Shown here piece by piece: positions 45,428 through 53,856 of a stretch of 64,000 nt of DNA (its first letter is position 1; each line of letters begins with the position of its first letter). The stretch is taken from the NCBI GenBank assembly GCA_000504425.1, contig KI632513.1, positions 1,646,626 through 1,710,625 of the forward strand, given 5' to 3'. The notes under the pieces are model-generated. The model was not told the DNA's origin. It was given only the letters and a program-made list of their open reading frames with translations, and ran no database searches. A program made the translations under genes and the position numbers. This DNA comes from Rhodopseudomonas palustris JSC-3b (GTDB taxonomy: Bacteria; Pseudomonadota; Alphaproteobacteria; Rhizobiales; Xanthobacteraceae).

Positions 45428-45937
45428 CTACCTCGGAAGAGTGAGGGCCGCAGCGGCCCGGTTGATCGCCTCAGCGAGCGCAATGGCCGCTGCTGCGGAT
45501 TTCGAAGATGTGATACGCGCGCCGGGATGCATCGGCACGGTCACCAATGAGATTTCGACAAGGTCCAATGCGGTGATGTCTCGACCGCCGCCGCGCCGCG
45601 GCTTCGCTTGCTTCGTCTGAAAGCCAATGCTGATGCCACGCAGTGCGCCCGACCTAACGAGGGCGTGCACTTCGCGAGCGCGCGGAACGTCATCGATCAG
45701 AAGCTGTCCTTTGACCTGCAAACCGTCCGGCGCTTCGACAATCTCATTCCATACGCCAATCGGATCATTAGGCTGATGGCCGAACAGCATCGGCAGCGGG
45801 GGCTTCGCGGCGGCAAACGCGCCCTTGTGGATCACATCACCGACGCGATCGGCCGCACCAAAAGGCCACGCCATTGCAGTAATCGCGCCCGCATCATCGA
45901 CCCCAATACTCGCTTTAAGCTCGAAAATGTCGCTCAT
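45428..45937 (-). CDS. HK97-family prohead serine protease
   Basis: A 169-residue prohead protease. The catalytic His is in LPMLFGHQPNDPIGVW near residue 53 and the catalytic Ser in LRGISIGFQTKQA near 102, with the GALRGISIGF and LVEISLVTVPMHPGA motifs of family S78. It cleaves the delta domain of the capsid protein during maturation. Its ATG overlaps the stop of the upstream gene by four bases. Confidence 0.94.
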   Translation of the reverse strand: MSDIFELKASIGVDDAGAITAMAWPFGAADRVGDVIHKGAFAAAKPPLPMLFGHQPNDPIGVWNEIVEAPDGLQVKGQLLIDDVPRAREVHALVRSGALRGISIGFQTKQAKPRRGGGRDITALDLVEISLVTVPMHPGARITSSKSAAAAIALAEAINRAAAALTLPR

Positions 45938-46338
45938 TCCTGGTCCTCGAATGGCGTGCGCAGGAAATACGGCACACGGCTGTTCGCGAACGCTTCAAGT
46001 TGCTCGCGAATGAAATTGAACGTTGTCAGCAGACGAACGACGCCACTGAACGAGAACGGGACATCCTCGCCGTCGCGCTTCATTCGCCAGCCGACAACGC
46101 ACCGCGCGAGACGGTCGATTTCCATCCGATCTAACTCGTCCGCGGGTGGTTTGGCCCGGAAGGCCAAGAACGCATCCTGATATTTCAACCGCGCCAGACG
46201 CTGCACGTCAGAATCCGGACCGGCGACAATCAGCACCACGTCGGGGATCAGTTCGCCCGTGACAGGGTGCTTAATCACAAGCTCGGCGCCGCGGTCCTGC
46301 CCTTCAACTAAGTTGTCCAGGTGCGCGAGGTCCGTCAT
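45934..46338 (-). CDS. Conserved hypothetical phage protein between portal and protease
   Basis: A 134-residue protein whose N-terminal part (EGQDRGAELVIKHPVTGELIPDVVLIVAGPDSDVQRLARLKYQDA) follows the pattern of a widespread phage protein with a ...HPVTGE...I...GPDSDV... strand-helix unit, annotated only as hypothetical or tail assembly related. ATGA overlaps on both sides tie it to portal and protease translation. An upstream longer frame was rejected since it lies inside the portal gene. Confidence 0.6.
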   Translation of the reverse strand: MTDLAHLDNLVEGQDRGAELVIKHPVTGELIPDVVLIVAGPDSDVQRLARLKYQDAFLAFRAKPPADELDRMEIDRLARCVVGWRMKRDGEDVPFSFSGVVRLLTTFNFIREQLEAFANSRVPYFLRTPFEDQE

Positions 46339-47492
46339 GCGGGCACCTTCGAAACGCTGATGTTTGGATTTTCGAACGTGCTGCCACCAGCATCTGAGCG
46401 CGGCGGCATTTCCAGCCAATCGCGCCCTTCGTTGGCGTTGATCACACCGCTTGCGCGCAGGCTGTTGATTGCGGTTGCGCGTTCGGTCAGGCTGGCGCGC
46501 GTTAAGTCATCACGATCGAATTTGATACGGTACTGCGACCGTTCTTCTGGTGAGAACAGCGCACGGCGCATCGCGCCTTCCAGCGCTTGAAGCCATGGCT
46601 CCAAGCTGTACGTCAGAAATTCTTTACCCTGCTGCTCGCCGTTCGACCAAGTGACGCGGTCAAGCTCGAACAGCATTCCAGGCGGAACCCGGAAGGCTCG
46701 TGCAATTTCGTGGATTTGGAATTTTCTATTTTCGAGAAACTGCGCGTCCGTTGACGCCAGCGTGAACGGAACAAATTTCGCACCATCCCACAAAATCGCA
46801 GTGCGTCCGGCGTTCGCGGAGCCTTCGTGCGCGGCGCGCCACGCGGCGCCCATTTTCTTCAAGCCCTCGTCGCCAAGACTCTTCGGAAACTCGATCACGC
46901 CGCCAGGACGCGCGCCGTTTCGGAATAGCGTTTTTGCGTGATTTTCAAGGTGCCATGCTGTCTCAATCGCGGACATCGCCAGCGACAGCGGCGAACGCGA
47001 GAACGGCGAGCGCAAATGAATTACATCGGCCGCGTCCAACTGGCGATCGCCAACCCGATAAGACGGTTCGCCGGTTTCGCTATCGAACGCAATTTGAATC
47101 ACGCCGCTTCGATAGTGGATGATCTCGCGCGGAACGCCATCCACGCGATTAATCCAAGCGACGCCGCCAACATCGTCAATCAGCGCTTGCGCAACAAGGT
47201 CGCGAACGAATTCAAACGTCGAAGTCCAGTCGTTTGCACCCGCCTTCAGCAGCCTCGCAACTGGATGTAGATTATCTTCGACCTCAACCCCGTCGTCACT
47301 GATCTGTACGACACTGACGCAAAGCGACGCCGCCGCCTCGCTCAGAATCCGGATCGCCGCCGATACGGCAGGAACGGTGATGGCGTCGCCTTTGCTGAGT
47401 GAACCGACCGGCGCGCCGAACAACGCCGCCAACTCCGGCGCAGCAGAAGCAAGCGTGCTAGATGACTTGAAGTTGAAGGGCCAAATCCGCAT
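46335..47492 (-). CDS. Phage portal protein, HK97 family
   Basis: A 385-residue portal protein: ITVPAVSAAIRILSEAAASL near the N-terminus, GVAWINRVDGVPREIIHYRSGVIQI, VIHLRSPFSRSPLSLAMSAIETAWHLENHAKTLFRNGARPGGVIEFP, then EIARAFRVPPGMLFELDRVTWSNGEQQGKEFLTYSLEPWLQALEGAMRRALF, the usual portal block. It forms the DNA-entry ring of the capsid. It is the first gene of the head module read leftward from the HTH gene. Confidence 0.94.
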   Translation of the reverse strand: MRIWPFNFKSSSTLASAAPELAALFGAPVGSLSKGDAITVPAVSAAIRILSEAAASLCVSVVQISDDGVEVEDNLHPVARLLKAGANDWTSTFEFVRDLVAQALIDDVGGVAWINRVDGVPREIIHYRSGVIQIAFDSETGEPSYRVGDRQLDAADVIHLRSPFSRSPLSLAMSAIETAWHLENHAKTLFRNGARPGGVIEFPKSLGDEGLKKMGAAWRAAHEGSANAGRTAILWDGAKFVPFTLASTDAQFLENRKFQIHEIARAFRVPPGMLFELDRVTWSNGEQQGKEFLTYSLEPWLQALEGAMRRALFSPEERSQYRIKFDRDDLTRASLTERATAINSLRASGVINANEGRDWLEMPPRSDAGGSTFENPNISVSKVPA

Positions 47493-47561
47493 GCAGCGAG
47501 CATGCGCTGCAATGGCAAAACGGACGTAAAATGTGCGCTAGCTAATCGTGGGAAATCGTGG

Positions 47562-47783
47562 TCATTCGTTGATCGGCTTAGTTCTCAACCAGCGCCACAG
47601 TTCCGATCGGACTGCGAAATATCTCTTACCAGGTCGGAAGATCGGCACATCCGGTTGCTTCGCAAGATCGCGAACCGCATCGATGCTCAGCCCCAGGAAT
47701 TTCGCGATCGCTGGCAGACCCCACAATTTTTCGGCGCCAAGCGAATATTCATCGAGTCGGATGCGGTCATTTTCCACGATCAT
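47562..47783 (-). CDS. Small helix-turn-helix DNA-binding protein
   Basis: A 73-residue protein with a winged HTH of MerR/excisionase type: YSLGAEKLWGLPAIAKFLGLSIDAVRDLAKQPDVPIFRPGKRYFAVRSELWRWLRTKP. The IAKFLGLS-DAVRDLA-PIFRPGKRYFA pattern is that of small AlpA/Nu1-like DNA-binding proteins. It lies between the iteron region and the portal gene, and may control the structural genes or help in packaging-site recognition. Confidence 0.75.
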   Translation of the reverse strand: MIVENDRIRLDEYSLGAEKLWGLPAIAKFLGLSIDAVRDLAKQPDVPIFRPGKRYFAVRSELWRWLRTKPINE

Positions 47784-47922
47784 TACTCCGAAAAAATCCT
47801 ATTTAAGGTCGATCTTGCGTTTGGGGATGTGTGCCGGTCTGGCGGCATATTTCAAAGTTGCCGACCACCCCCGGCCCCAGGGAATTCCCATGGTGGAAAC
47901 TCACCATGATTAATGCTCGAAC

Positions 47923-48016
47923 TGACGCACATGACGCATATGACGGGGTTTTCTATAGAGCAGTATTTCGCGTTGACTCCTCTATATAGAAAGTGCGTCA
48001 TATGCGTCATGCGTCA
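47923..48016. repeat. Inverted iterons, candidate replication origin
   Basis: Left arm TGACGCACATGACGCATATG (47923-47942) and right arm GTGCGTCATATGCGTCATGC (47993-48012), each containing three copies of TGACGCA/T or its complement, flank an AT-richer centre with CTATAGAG...CTCTATATAG. The right arm overlaps the last codons of the VapE helicase gene. Repeats of this type beside a primase/helicase gene are typical of replication origins of phage satellites and small phages. Confidence 0.65.
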
Positions 48017-49650
48017 TTGGCTTTCGCTCTCGGAACCCACGGCCTACGAGTTGAAGTTGGCTTGCCACGAACCCATTGCAGATTTTCGAGTGCGGCAGCG
48101 ATACGACGTTGCTCGGTAGTTCCAAGCCGATCTTTGGCAATTTGAAGCGCACCGAACGCCACCTCGCTGATTGTCACATCGGTCCGGTTCATGAGATATC
48201 TGGCAATACTCTCTTCCCACGCATCAGACTCATATCTCGCTGCTTGTTCAGGTTGGATAAGAGTCCTTTCAATGTCCTTGGTCGGCCACCATGCCTCGCC
48301 GCTACGATATGCTTGAACAGCCTCAGCGAACAGCTGATCACGGTCAGCGCTCAATCGATCGATCGCGATAGTCCCGCAGCGCACCGGCCAAAAGCGTCGT
48401 CCGCCTGTCTCATCACGCAAATATGCGGCTTGGTTTGTTGTTCCGATGAATACGCACTGCCTCGGTTCGTTAACTTCTAATCGTCCGAACGGCGGGCGGT
48501 ATCGCTCTGACGTTCGTGTTATGAATGCCTTGAGCAATTTTGTGTCTGCACGGTTCATTGCGTGCATTTCTGACACTTCGATTAGCCACTTCCCTCGCAG
48601 ATGTTGTTGGGCGTCTTTTCCGACAGAAACATCCGGCATCGCATCTGAGAACCACGGACCACCAAGAACAGCACAAGCGGATGATTTCATTGCTCCTTGC
48701 GGACCTTCCAAAACCAGCATGTGATCCGCCTTGCAACCGGGGTGGAATACACGCGCCACCATCGAGATCACGAACATGCGGCCAATTGTATTGGTGTACG
48801 GCGAGCCGTCCGCTCCTAGGTAAATGGCGAGCCATCGATCCAAACGCGGTATACCATCCCAGGTCAGCGCGTTGAGATAGTCGCGCACCGGGTGAAACGA
48901 CCGATTTTCGGCACACAGTCGAATTGCATCGGCGACGGTGTCTTTGCCTATACGCTTGATCCCGGCTAGCTGCATCCAATGCTGAATCCGAACGATGTCA
49001 GTATCGGTCAGCGCCCTTGGAAACGCGCTATCTTCATCGAGCGGACCAACGACCAATGGCGCGCGCTCCATCTCATCGAACCGAATCGCTTCTGAAATTC
49101 GCGGCTCACCATTTATCGCGACGACAGCATTCGCGAGAATTGGGAGAATGCGACCATTCTCCGTTTGGCATTGGTGGTGCCATGACGGCCGCTCTGCCAT
49201 CATAGTATTCGTCGGCGACTGCGCAGGCGTGATCGATGGCGATACGATCTGCGGAAACATGTCCGTCAGCGGCTGCCTCAATCGACCGCGCCAACCGAGC
49301 GCATGCGCTCGCTTCATCAGGCTTGCGATAGTAACGCCGCCTGCCCGTGGCTCACCAGCAAACGACCGCCATTTGGTTTCGATCACGTCCGGCGTGACGG
49401 TGTCGTCGTGCGTGATCGCCCACAAATCACGTCCGGCATCGCCAAACGACGCGCGCAGCGCCATCCCGGCCCGCAGCCATGACTCGTAATCAACAAAGGC
49501 GTCACGTTCGCTCAAATATACGAGCATGCTCCCAACGTCATCGCGGTCGTATTCGGGAACGTTCGACACGGCAGACGTTGCAGGCGGCAGGCAATGAGCC
49601 ACCAATTGTGGCGGCGCCTCATGAATACGCAGCATATAACTTTCCATCAA
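48007..49650 (-). CDS. VapE-family helicase/ATPase with PriCT-like domain
   Basis: A 547-residue replication protein. Residues about 30-110 form a PriCT-2-like domain (YLSERDAFVDYESWLRAGMALRASFGD...TKWRSFAG). The VapE domain starts near 250 (HPVRDYLNALTWDGIPRLDRWLAIYLGA) and has Walker A GPQGAMKSS, LRGKWLIEVSEMHAMNRADTKLLKAFITRTSERYRPPFGR and CVFIGTTNQAAYLRDETGGRRFWPV. It would unwind DNA at the element's origin. It overlaps the prim-pol gene by 32 bases, forming a split primase-helicase. Confidence 0.9.
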   Translation of the reverse strand: MMESYMLRIHEAPPQLVAHCLPPATSAVSNVPEYDRDDVGSMLVYLSERDAFVDYESWLRAGMALRASFGDAGRDLWAITHDDTVTPDVIETKWRSFAGEPRAGGVTIASLMKRAHALGWRGRLRQPLTDMFPQIVSPSITPAQSPTNTMMAERPSWHHQCQTENGRILPILANAVVAINGEPRISEAIRFDEMERAPLVVGPLDEDSAFPRALTDTDIVRIQHWMQLAGIKRIGKDTVADAIRLCAENRSFHPVRDYLNALTWDGIPRLDRWLAIYLGADGSPYTNTIGRMFVISMVARVFHPGCKADHMLVLEGPQGAMKSSACAVLGGPWFSDAMPDVSVGKDAQQHLRGKWLIEVSEMHAMNRADTKLLKAFITRTSERYRPPFGRLEVNEPRQCVFIGTTNQAAYLRDETGGRRFWPVRCGTIAIDRLSADRDQLFAEAVQAYRSGEAWWPTKDIERTLIQPEQAARYESDAWEESIARYLMNRTDVTISEVAFGALQIAKDRLGTTEQRRIAAALENLQWVRGKPTSTRRPWVPRAKANDA

Positions 49651-50110
49651 TACGCGACGGCGGGATTAGTACGTATCCATTCGCGCGAACATCGATTAAA
49701 CCCGGCATCAACGCCGGTTGGCGAAGACGGTCGGCATCAACTCCGGCCGGAATTCTCAAATATATGTGCCATCCGCCCGATGGAGTCGCGACAGTTGGCA
49801 GCAGCGGCTTTACACCCCACGATTGGCAGATGTTGCACCAGCTTTGCCACGCTTCCGTGGGTGTCGTGCGCTTCACATCGATATCGATGACGATCAATCC
49901 CGATGCGTCGGCAACCAAACCCCAATTACACCCGGGATTTTCAGCGGCCCAACGTTCAATCTGCGCAGGATCACGCGACCAGTCATGGCGCCAACTCGAC
50001 ACAATACCTGAAGGCACCTTTGTTCCCGCAGGAATTGGAAAGAGCGCTGCCTTGATATCGATATACGGACGCAGTTCAGCGGGAATGGTGGTGCTAGACA
50101 TAAATTCCAT
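49619..50110 (-). CDS. Bifunctional primase-polymerase (prim-pol) domain protein
   Basis: A 163-residue archaeo-eukaryotic primase-like protein: AALFPIPAGTKVPSGIVSSWRHDWSRDPAQIERWAAENPGCNWGLVAD leads to the catalytic IVIDIDVKRT (metal-binding Asp pair), then TVATPSGGWHIYLRIPAGV (His) and VRANGYVLIPPS. It primes DNA synthesis for the element. ATGs at 50110 and 50101 are alternatives. It overlaps both neighbours, so it is coupled to the VapE helicase. Confidence 0.88.
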   Translation of the reverse strand: MEFMSSTTIPAELRPYIDIKAALFPIPAGTKVPSGIVSSWRHDWSRDPAQIERWAAENPGCNWGLVADASGLIVIDIDVKRTTPTEAWQSWCNICQSWGVKPLLPTVATPSGGWHIYLRIPAGVDADRLRQPALMPGLIDVRANGYVLIPPSRIDGKLYAAYS

Positions 50111-50366
50111 CACCCGCATCGACGATGAAGCGTTTGATTGTGGCATCAGGCCATTCAATATTCAGGTCGAATGCCGCCCCGAATTGGCGGTGACGCCATG
50201 GTTCGTCAATCTCGTATCGATCAACGATTACAAACGCTGCCATTCCAGCAGGTGGTTCGCCTTTGAATTTGAATTCGCAGCGATGCGCTCGCCGAAGCCG
50301 AAATTCCCGATCCGGACGACGATCGAACCATGAGCGATCGTCTGCAACAATCTCATCGAGGGTCAT
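50094..50366 (-). CDS. Small phage protein of unknown function
   Basis: A 90-residue protein, MTLDEIVADDRSWFDRRPDREFRLRRAHRCEF..., with a compact alpha-beta layout ending WPDATIKRFIVDAGDGIYV. No family is recognised. The start overlaps the end of the upstream gene by 14 bases, and it ends in an overlap with the prim-pol gene. Probably part of the early (replication) transcript. Confidence 0.6.
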   Translation of the reverse strand: MTLDEIVADDRSWFDRRPDREFRLRRAHRCEFKFKGEPPAGMAAFVIVDRYEIDEPWRHRQFGAAFDLNIEWPDATIKRFIVDAGDGIYV

Positions 50367-50565
50367 TGCCGAACACTCCCGTCGCGGGACTAGTAAAAGC
50401 CAAGCGGGCTTCCAGATCGTTGATCAAGTGCCGCATCGCAATGCACTGCCGCCGCAGCGTTTCGCACTCGCGATGAACCTGTTTTTGCGCGGCATCCATT
50501 TCATTCCGCGCGGTTTTGATATCCGCAACGATCTCGCGGAACGCCTTGGTATCGGTCGGGGTCAT
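50353..50565 (-). CDS. Small coiled-coil phage protein
   Basis: A 70-residue protein, mostly one helix (FREIVADIKTARNEMDAAQKQVHRECETLRRQCIAMRHLINDLEARL) with heptad spacing, likely a dimer. Function unknown. Overlaps neighbours on both sides, in the early leftward transcript. Confidence 0.6.
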   Translation of the reverse strand: MTPTDTKAFREIVADIKTARNEMDAAQKQVHRECETLRRQCIAMRHLINDLEARLAFTSPATGVFGNDPR

Positions 50566-51254
50566 GTGGTTGATTCCTCGCGCAAGACGGCGCCGATTGC
50601 GCGAAGAGTTGCGTCCGAAATCGTCGATACGGTTTTCAAGTCGCCATAAACGTCATAAATTCGGCGTCGGCGTCTCTCTTTGTCCGAATCGAGTTCGAGC
50701 CATTCTCCGGGAACGTCATCCCGATCGTCATTTTGATAGTCGATTTCGACACGCCATTCGGGTGTTTCACGGTTTTCCAGAGTGACTGATACATGCGCTC
50801 CCGGATAGGGACCGCGGAGTGCGATCGACACTTCTGCACGAGGATCGCCTGTGCAATACGCATCGATCAGCGCAACGATCGCATCGCCGAACGTACTGTT
50901 TTGCGGCAAGGCCGCGAGATTTGGGAATTCGGTTGCTACAACTTGCCAAGCCGACGATGGGACTACGAGTTGCTTATAGGTATTTCCCTCGTAGAGGAAT
51001 CGAATGGAGTTTTGGGCGGTTAGGTGCTCATACCGGCGAACTGCATGCGACGCGTCGCGTACGTGTTCGCTGCCGCAAATAGCCAAAATCAGTTTTGCGG
51101 CAACAGCGCTCGTCACTCTCACGCCGTAGCGTCCTCGCGTACCTTTGGGCACTTCGCCAGAAGCTCTGAGCGCGTCGTACATTTTCTCCACGGTATGCCG
51201 GTTTTTGCCGGTCACTAGCGCGGCAGCTTCGATCAGGCGGCCCGGTGTCGTCAT
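50562..51254 (-). CDS. Phage early protein with N-terminal HTH-like segment
   Basis: A 230-residue protein and first gene of the leftward transcript. Residues 1-60 (RLIEAAALVTGKNRHTVEKMYDALRASGEVPKGTRGRYGVRVT) look like a winged-helix DNA-binding region. The central part (FPNLAALPQNSTFGDAIVALIDAYCTGDPRAEVSIALRGPYPGAHVSVTLENRE) has a strand-rich pattern without known family. Located across from the rightward early genes at the control region, it could be the lysogeny or replication regulator; this is inference. Confidence 0.6.
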   Translation of the reverse strand: MTTPGRLIEAAALVTGKNRHTVEKMYDALRASGEVPKGTRGRYGVRVTSAVAAKLILAICGSEHVRDASHAVRRYEHLTAQNSIRFLYEGNTYKQLVVPSSAWQVVATEFPNLAALPQNSTFGDAIVALIDAYCTGDPRAEVSIALRGPYPGAHVSVTLENRETPEWRVEIDYQNDDRDDVPGEWLELDSDKERRRRRIYDVYGDLKTVSTISDATLRAIGAVLREESTT

Positions 51255-51293
51255 GATAACCTCAACAATTTCGAATACCGTACCATAAGAAGT

Positions 51294-51310
51294 ATTGACA
51301 GAAAGTCAAT
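51294..51310. promoter_or_regulatory. Palindromic operator over a promoter in the element's control region
   Basis: ATTGAC-AGAAA-GTCAAT is a perfect 6-base inverted repeat with a 5-base spacer. It covers TTGACA (51295-51300), a consensus -35 box for rightward transcription, with ATTGTA 17 bases further as a weak -10. It lies between divergent early genes, the usual place for a phage repressor operator. Confidence 0.6.
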
Positions 51311-51367
51311 TACCCTTATTGTACTGACTGCGCCGATGAAGGCGCAGCCTCACAGAGGGTCAAGGAA

Positions 51368-51439
51368 ATGACCACCCCAGATCAAGCCATCGCCACTACC
51401 CCGCTGCTGCGGATTTCGGACCGAGAGGCGGCGCTATGA
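51368..51439 (+). CDS. Very small early peptide (23 residues)
   Basis: A 23-codon frame beginning ATGACCACC with AAGGAA just upstream and ending in an overlap (CTATGAG) with the next gene. It encodes a hydrophilic peptide MTTPDQAIATTPLLRISDRE plus AAL. Overlap and ribosome site suggest it is translated, perhaps only to couple translation of the following gene. Confidence 0.45.
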   Translation: MTTPDQAIATTPLLRISDREAAL

Positions 51440-51663
51440 GCAATAAATATTTCGCGTCGTTTCTCGCACTGGTCGCCGCTGAGGGCGTCCGTTTTCGTTT
51501 GGCAGAGTCCGTTGCGCGCAGTCTCGGACTGGCAAAGGAAGCGTCAACGCCCGAGGAAATTCTAGCCCATGTCGATGCGGCATCGACAAGTCTGGCAGAG
51601 CTGATGAAGCGCCTCGGAATGCCGGACATTCAGCCCCCTCCCACCTTGAGCAAGGACCTTTGA
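51436..51663 (+). CDS. Small hypothetical early protein
   Basis: A 75-residue protein, helical throughout: FLALVAAEGVRFRLAESVARSLGLAKEASTPEEILAHVDAASTSLAELMKRLGMPD. It begins within the stop of the preceding peptide gene. No family is recognised. Position in the rightward early unit before alpA-like and integrase genes. Confidence 0.55.
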   Translation: MSNKYFASFLALVAAEGVRFRLAESVARSLGLAKEASTPEEILAHVDAASTSLAELMKRLGMPDIQPPPTLSKDL

Positions 51664-51665
51664 CC

Positions 51666-52097
51666 ATGAACACCACTGAATGCACTCGCGAACGCGTCGC
51701 TCGTTCACGCCTCATCTCCAAGGGCTATCGACTGAACAAAGCGCCCGCGCGGCATTGGACGCGAAACGAATTTGGCGTCGGATATCAAATTCTTCGCGGC
51801 AATCAGGTCGTCGCGGGCTGCTGCCAACGCGAATTCGAAATGGACCTCAAAGAAGTTGAGGATTTCGTCGCTGCATTGGCATGCGAACGCGCCAAACAGA
51901 TTGATGAAATCGCGTCTGAGATTCTCAAGGATGAGGCGGTCTCAAAGCTCACTGGACAGCCAAGGAAGTACAAGCTTACGCCCGCATACACGGACCTGCT
52001 TCCGAACGGAAAGACGCTTGGTGACTGCACTGGCGCCGAATTGGAGTTGGTGGGCCAAGCCTACAGCAAGGTTGCATCCTTGCCGGTCGGATCATGA
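51666..52097 (+). CDS. Hypothetical early protein
   Basis: A 143-residue protein starting MNTTECTRERVARSRLISKGYRLNKAPARHWTRNEFGVGYQILRGNQVVAGC. It has no recognised domain; the middle (DLKEVEDFVAALACERAKQIDEIASEILKDEAV) is helical and the end (LPNGKTLGDCTGAELELVGQAYSKVASLPVG) resembles a short helical domain common in Rhizobiales phages. The stop overlaps the start of the AlpA-like gene. Confidence 0.55.
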   Translation: MNTTECTRERVARSRLISKGYRLNKAPARHWTRNEFGVGYQILRGNQVVAGCCQREFEMDLKEVEDFVAALACERAKQIDEIASEILKDEAVSKLTGQPRKYKLTPAYTDLLPNGKTLGDCTGAELELVGQAYSKVASLPVGS

Positions 52098-52360
52098 CCA
52101 CCAAGCGACTCATGACCGGCGCCCAGGCTGCGGAATACTGCGAACTGGCGCCAGCAACGTTTTCGAACTGGGTCGCGGCAGGACGCCTGCCGCCTCCCCT
52201 CCCCGGCACGCGGCGGTGGGACCGGAGAGCATTAGACGCCGCAATCGACAAGCTGTCCGGGTTGGCACCATCGATCGCGCCGTTTGACGATCCATTCGAG
52301 CAATGGGAACGCGAATATGAAGCGCGCAAAGCTTCTGCCGGGATTAGCGAGCGCGACTAA
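52094..52360 (+). CDS. AlpA/MerR-like HTH regulator, possibly excisionase
   Basis: An 88-residue protein with an N-terminal winged HTH: MTGAQAAEYCELAPATFSNWVAAGRLPPPLPGTRRWDRRALDAAIDKL. The AAEYCEL-ATFSNWVAAGRLP-WDRRALDAAID spacing is typical of AlpA-type or excisionase-like proteins that in satellites activate or excise the element. It directly precedes and overlaps the integrase gene by 44 bases. Confidence 0.75.
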   Translation: MTTKRLMTGAQAAEYCELAPATFSNWVAAGRLPPPLPGTRRWDRRALDAAIDKLSGLAPSIAPFDDPFEQWEREYEARKASAGISERD

Positions 52361-53393
52361 ACGGCTCGTTGACGGCACGCGGCGGAAATATTTCTACGCT
52401 TGGCGCGGCGGCCCGCTTCTTAAGGGAGAGGACGGAACACCGCTTCAACCTGGTGATCCGCAGTTCATCGTGGCTTACTCGGCCGCCCATGCTGAGCGGA
52501 AGAAGTCGCCGACCGGCTCAATGTTCTCTCTAATCGTCGCGTTCAAGCAGGCGACCGAATTCACCAGCCTCGCCGAGAAAACGCGCAAGGACTATTTGCG
52601 CTATCTAAAATTGATCGAACACGAATTCGGCACCATGCCGATTGCCGCGATCGAGGATCGGCGCGCACGCGGGAAGTTCAAGACATGGCGCGACGGATTC
52701 GCCGAGAACCCACGGAAGGCTGATTACGCTTGGACCGTACTGGCCCGCGTTCTCTCGGTGGCAAAGGATCGCGGTTTGATCGCAGTGAACGTTTGCGAGC
52801 GCGGCGGTCGGTTGTACGAAGCGGACCGCGCCGAGATCATTTGGCATTCCGAGCATATCGAGGCGTTTTACAGTGTCGCCTCTCCGGAACTTCGACTGGC
52901 GTTGTTGATGGCAATATGGACCGGCCAGCGCCAAGGAACGCTGATCCGCATCGCATGGACCCAATACGACGGCACGCACCTTCGTCTGATGCCCAACAAG
53001 CAAAGGCGCGGGAAGAAGAACAAGACGCGGCTTGTCATTCCTGTCGGCGCTCCCTTGAAGGCCGCGCTTGATGCCTGCCGCCCGGAGAAGGCGGAAGGGC
53101 CAATACTGCGCAACACATTCGGAGAGCCCTGGACTAGCGATGGCTTCAGGACCTCATGGGGAAAGGCGTTCGACCGAGCCAAGCTTGGCGACCATGATTT
53201 GCATTTCCACGATCTGCGCGGCACCGCAGTCACGATGCTTGCGCTGTCGGGCTGTTCAGTACCGCAGATCGCCGCCATCACTGGCCACAGCCCGCGCGAC
53301 GTGGATGAAATCTTGAAGGCACACTATCTCGGCGGGCAAGCTGAGCTGGCTGAGCAGGCTATTCAGCGCATGGTGGCGAAATACGGAAAGTGA
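52317..53393 (+). CDS. int: Tyrosine recombinase/integrase
   Basis: A 358-residue tyrosine integrase. The N-terminal arm and core-binding region (ATEFTSLAEKTRKDYLRYLKLIEHEFGTMPIAAI) are followed by the catalytic domain with Arg in WTGQRQGTLIR, HFHDLRGTAVT (His-X-X-Arg), GHS and the nucleophile Tyr in LKAHYLGG. The ATG at 52317 was chosen since the longer frame lies in the AlpA-like gene. The gene stands 70 bases before attR, next to the tRNA, and would insert and excise the element. Confidence 0.95.
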   Translation: MKRAKLLPGLASATKRLVDGTRRKYFYAWRGGPLLKGEDGTPLQPGDPQFIVAYSAAHAERKKSPTGSMFSLIVAFKQATEFTSLAEKTRKDYLRYLKLIEHEFGTMPIAAIEDRRARGKFKTWRDGFAENPRKADYAWTVLARVLSVAKDRGLIAVNVCERGGRLYEADRAEIIWHSEHIEAFYSVASPELRLALLMAIWTGQRQGTLIRIAWTQYDGTHLRLMPNKQRRGKKNKTRLVIPVGAPLKAALDACRPEKAEGPILRNTFGEPWTSDGFRTSWGKAFDRAKLGDHDLHFHDLRGTAVTMLALSGCSVPQIAAITGHSPRDVDEILKAHYLGGQAELAEQAIQRMVAKYGK

Positions 53394-53463
53394 ACGAAAT
53401 CTGCAAACCAAGTTGCAAACTTCACGATCCGTTCTGTTTCGACAATGTTAGCGGGATTTAGAA

Positions 53464-53565
<102 letters not shown>

Positions 53566-53856
53566 GGAGCCACGTCCGGAAGTCCGTTCGGGGACGGCGT
53601 TCGTGTAACAAAGGTGCCCCCCGATGTCCAGCAAGCCGAACGCTTTTTCTGACAAAAATCGGAAGAAAAATTGCGGGGCCGTCCGGTGCTGTGGACGGCC
53701 CGCTTGACGAGCGGCGCCGGGTGCGCAGGCTGCAGCGAAAAACGCTGCAAAACCAGACACTCGGCGCCAATCATTGCCGATCGGCACGGGCGGCGGCGAT
53801 TGCGACGCGGCTGCGTTCACAATCGCGGCGCCGCCAGCGCCACGCATCCGCGGCCG

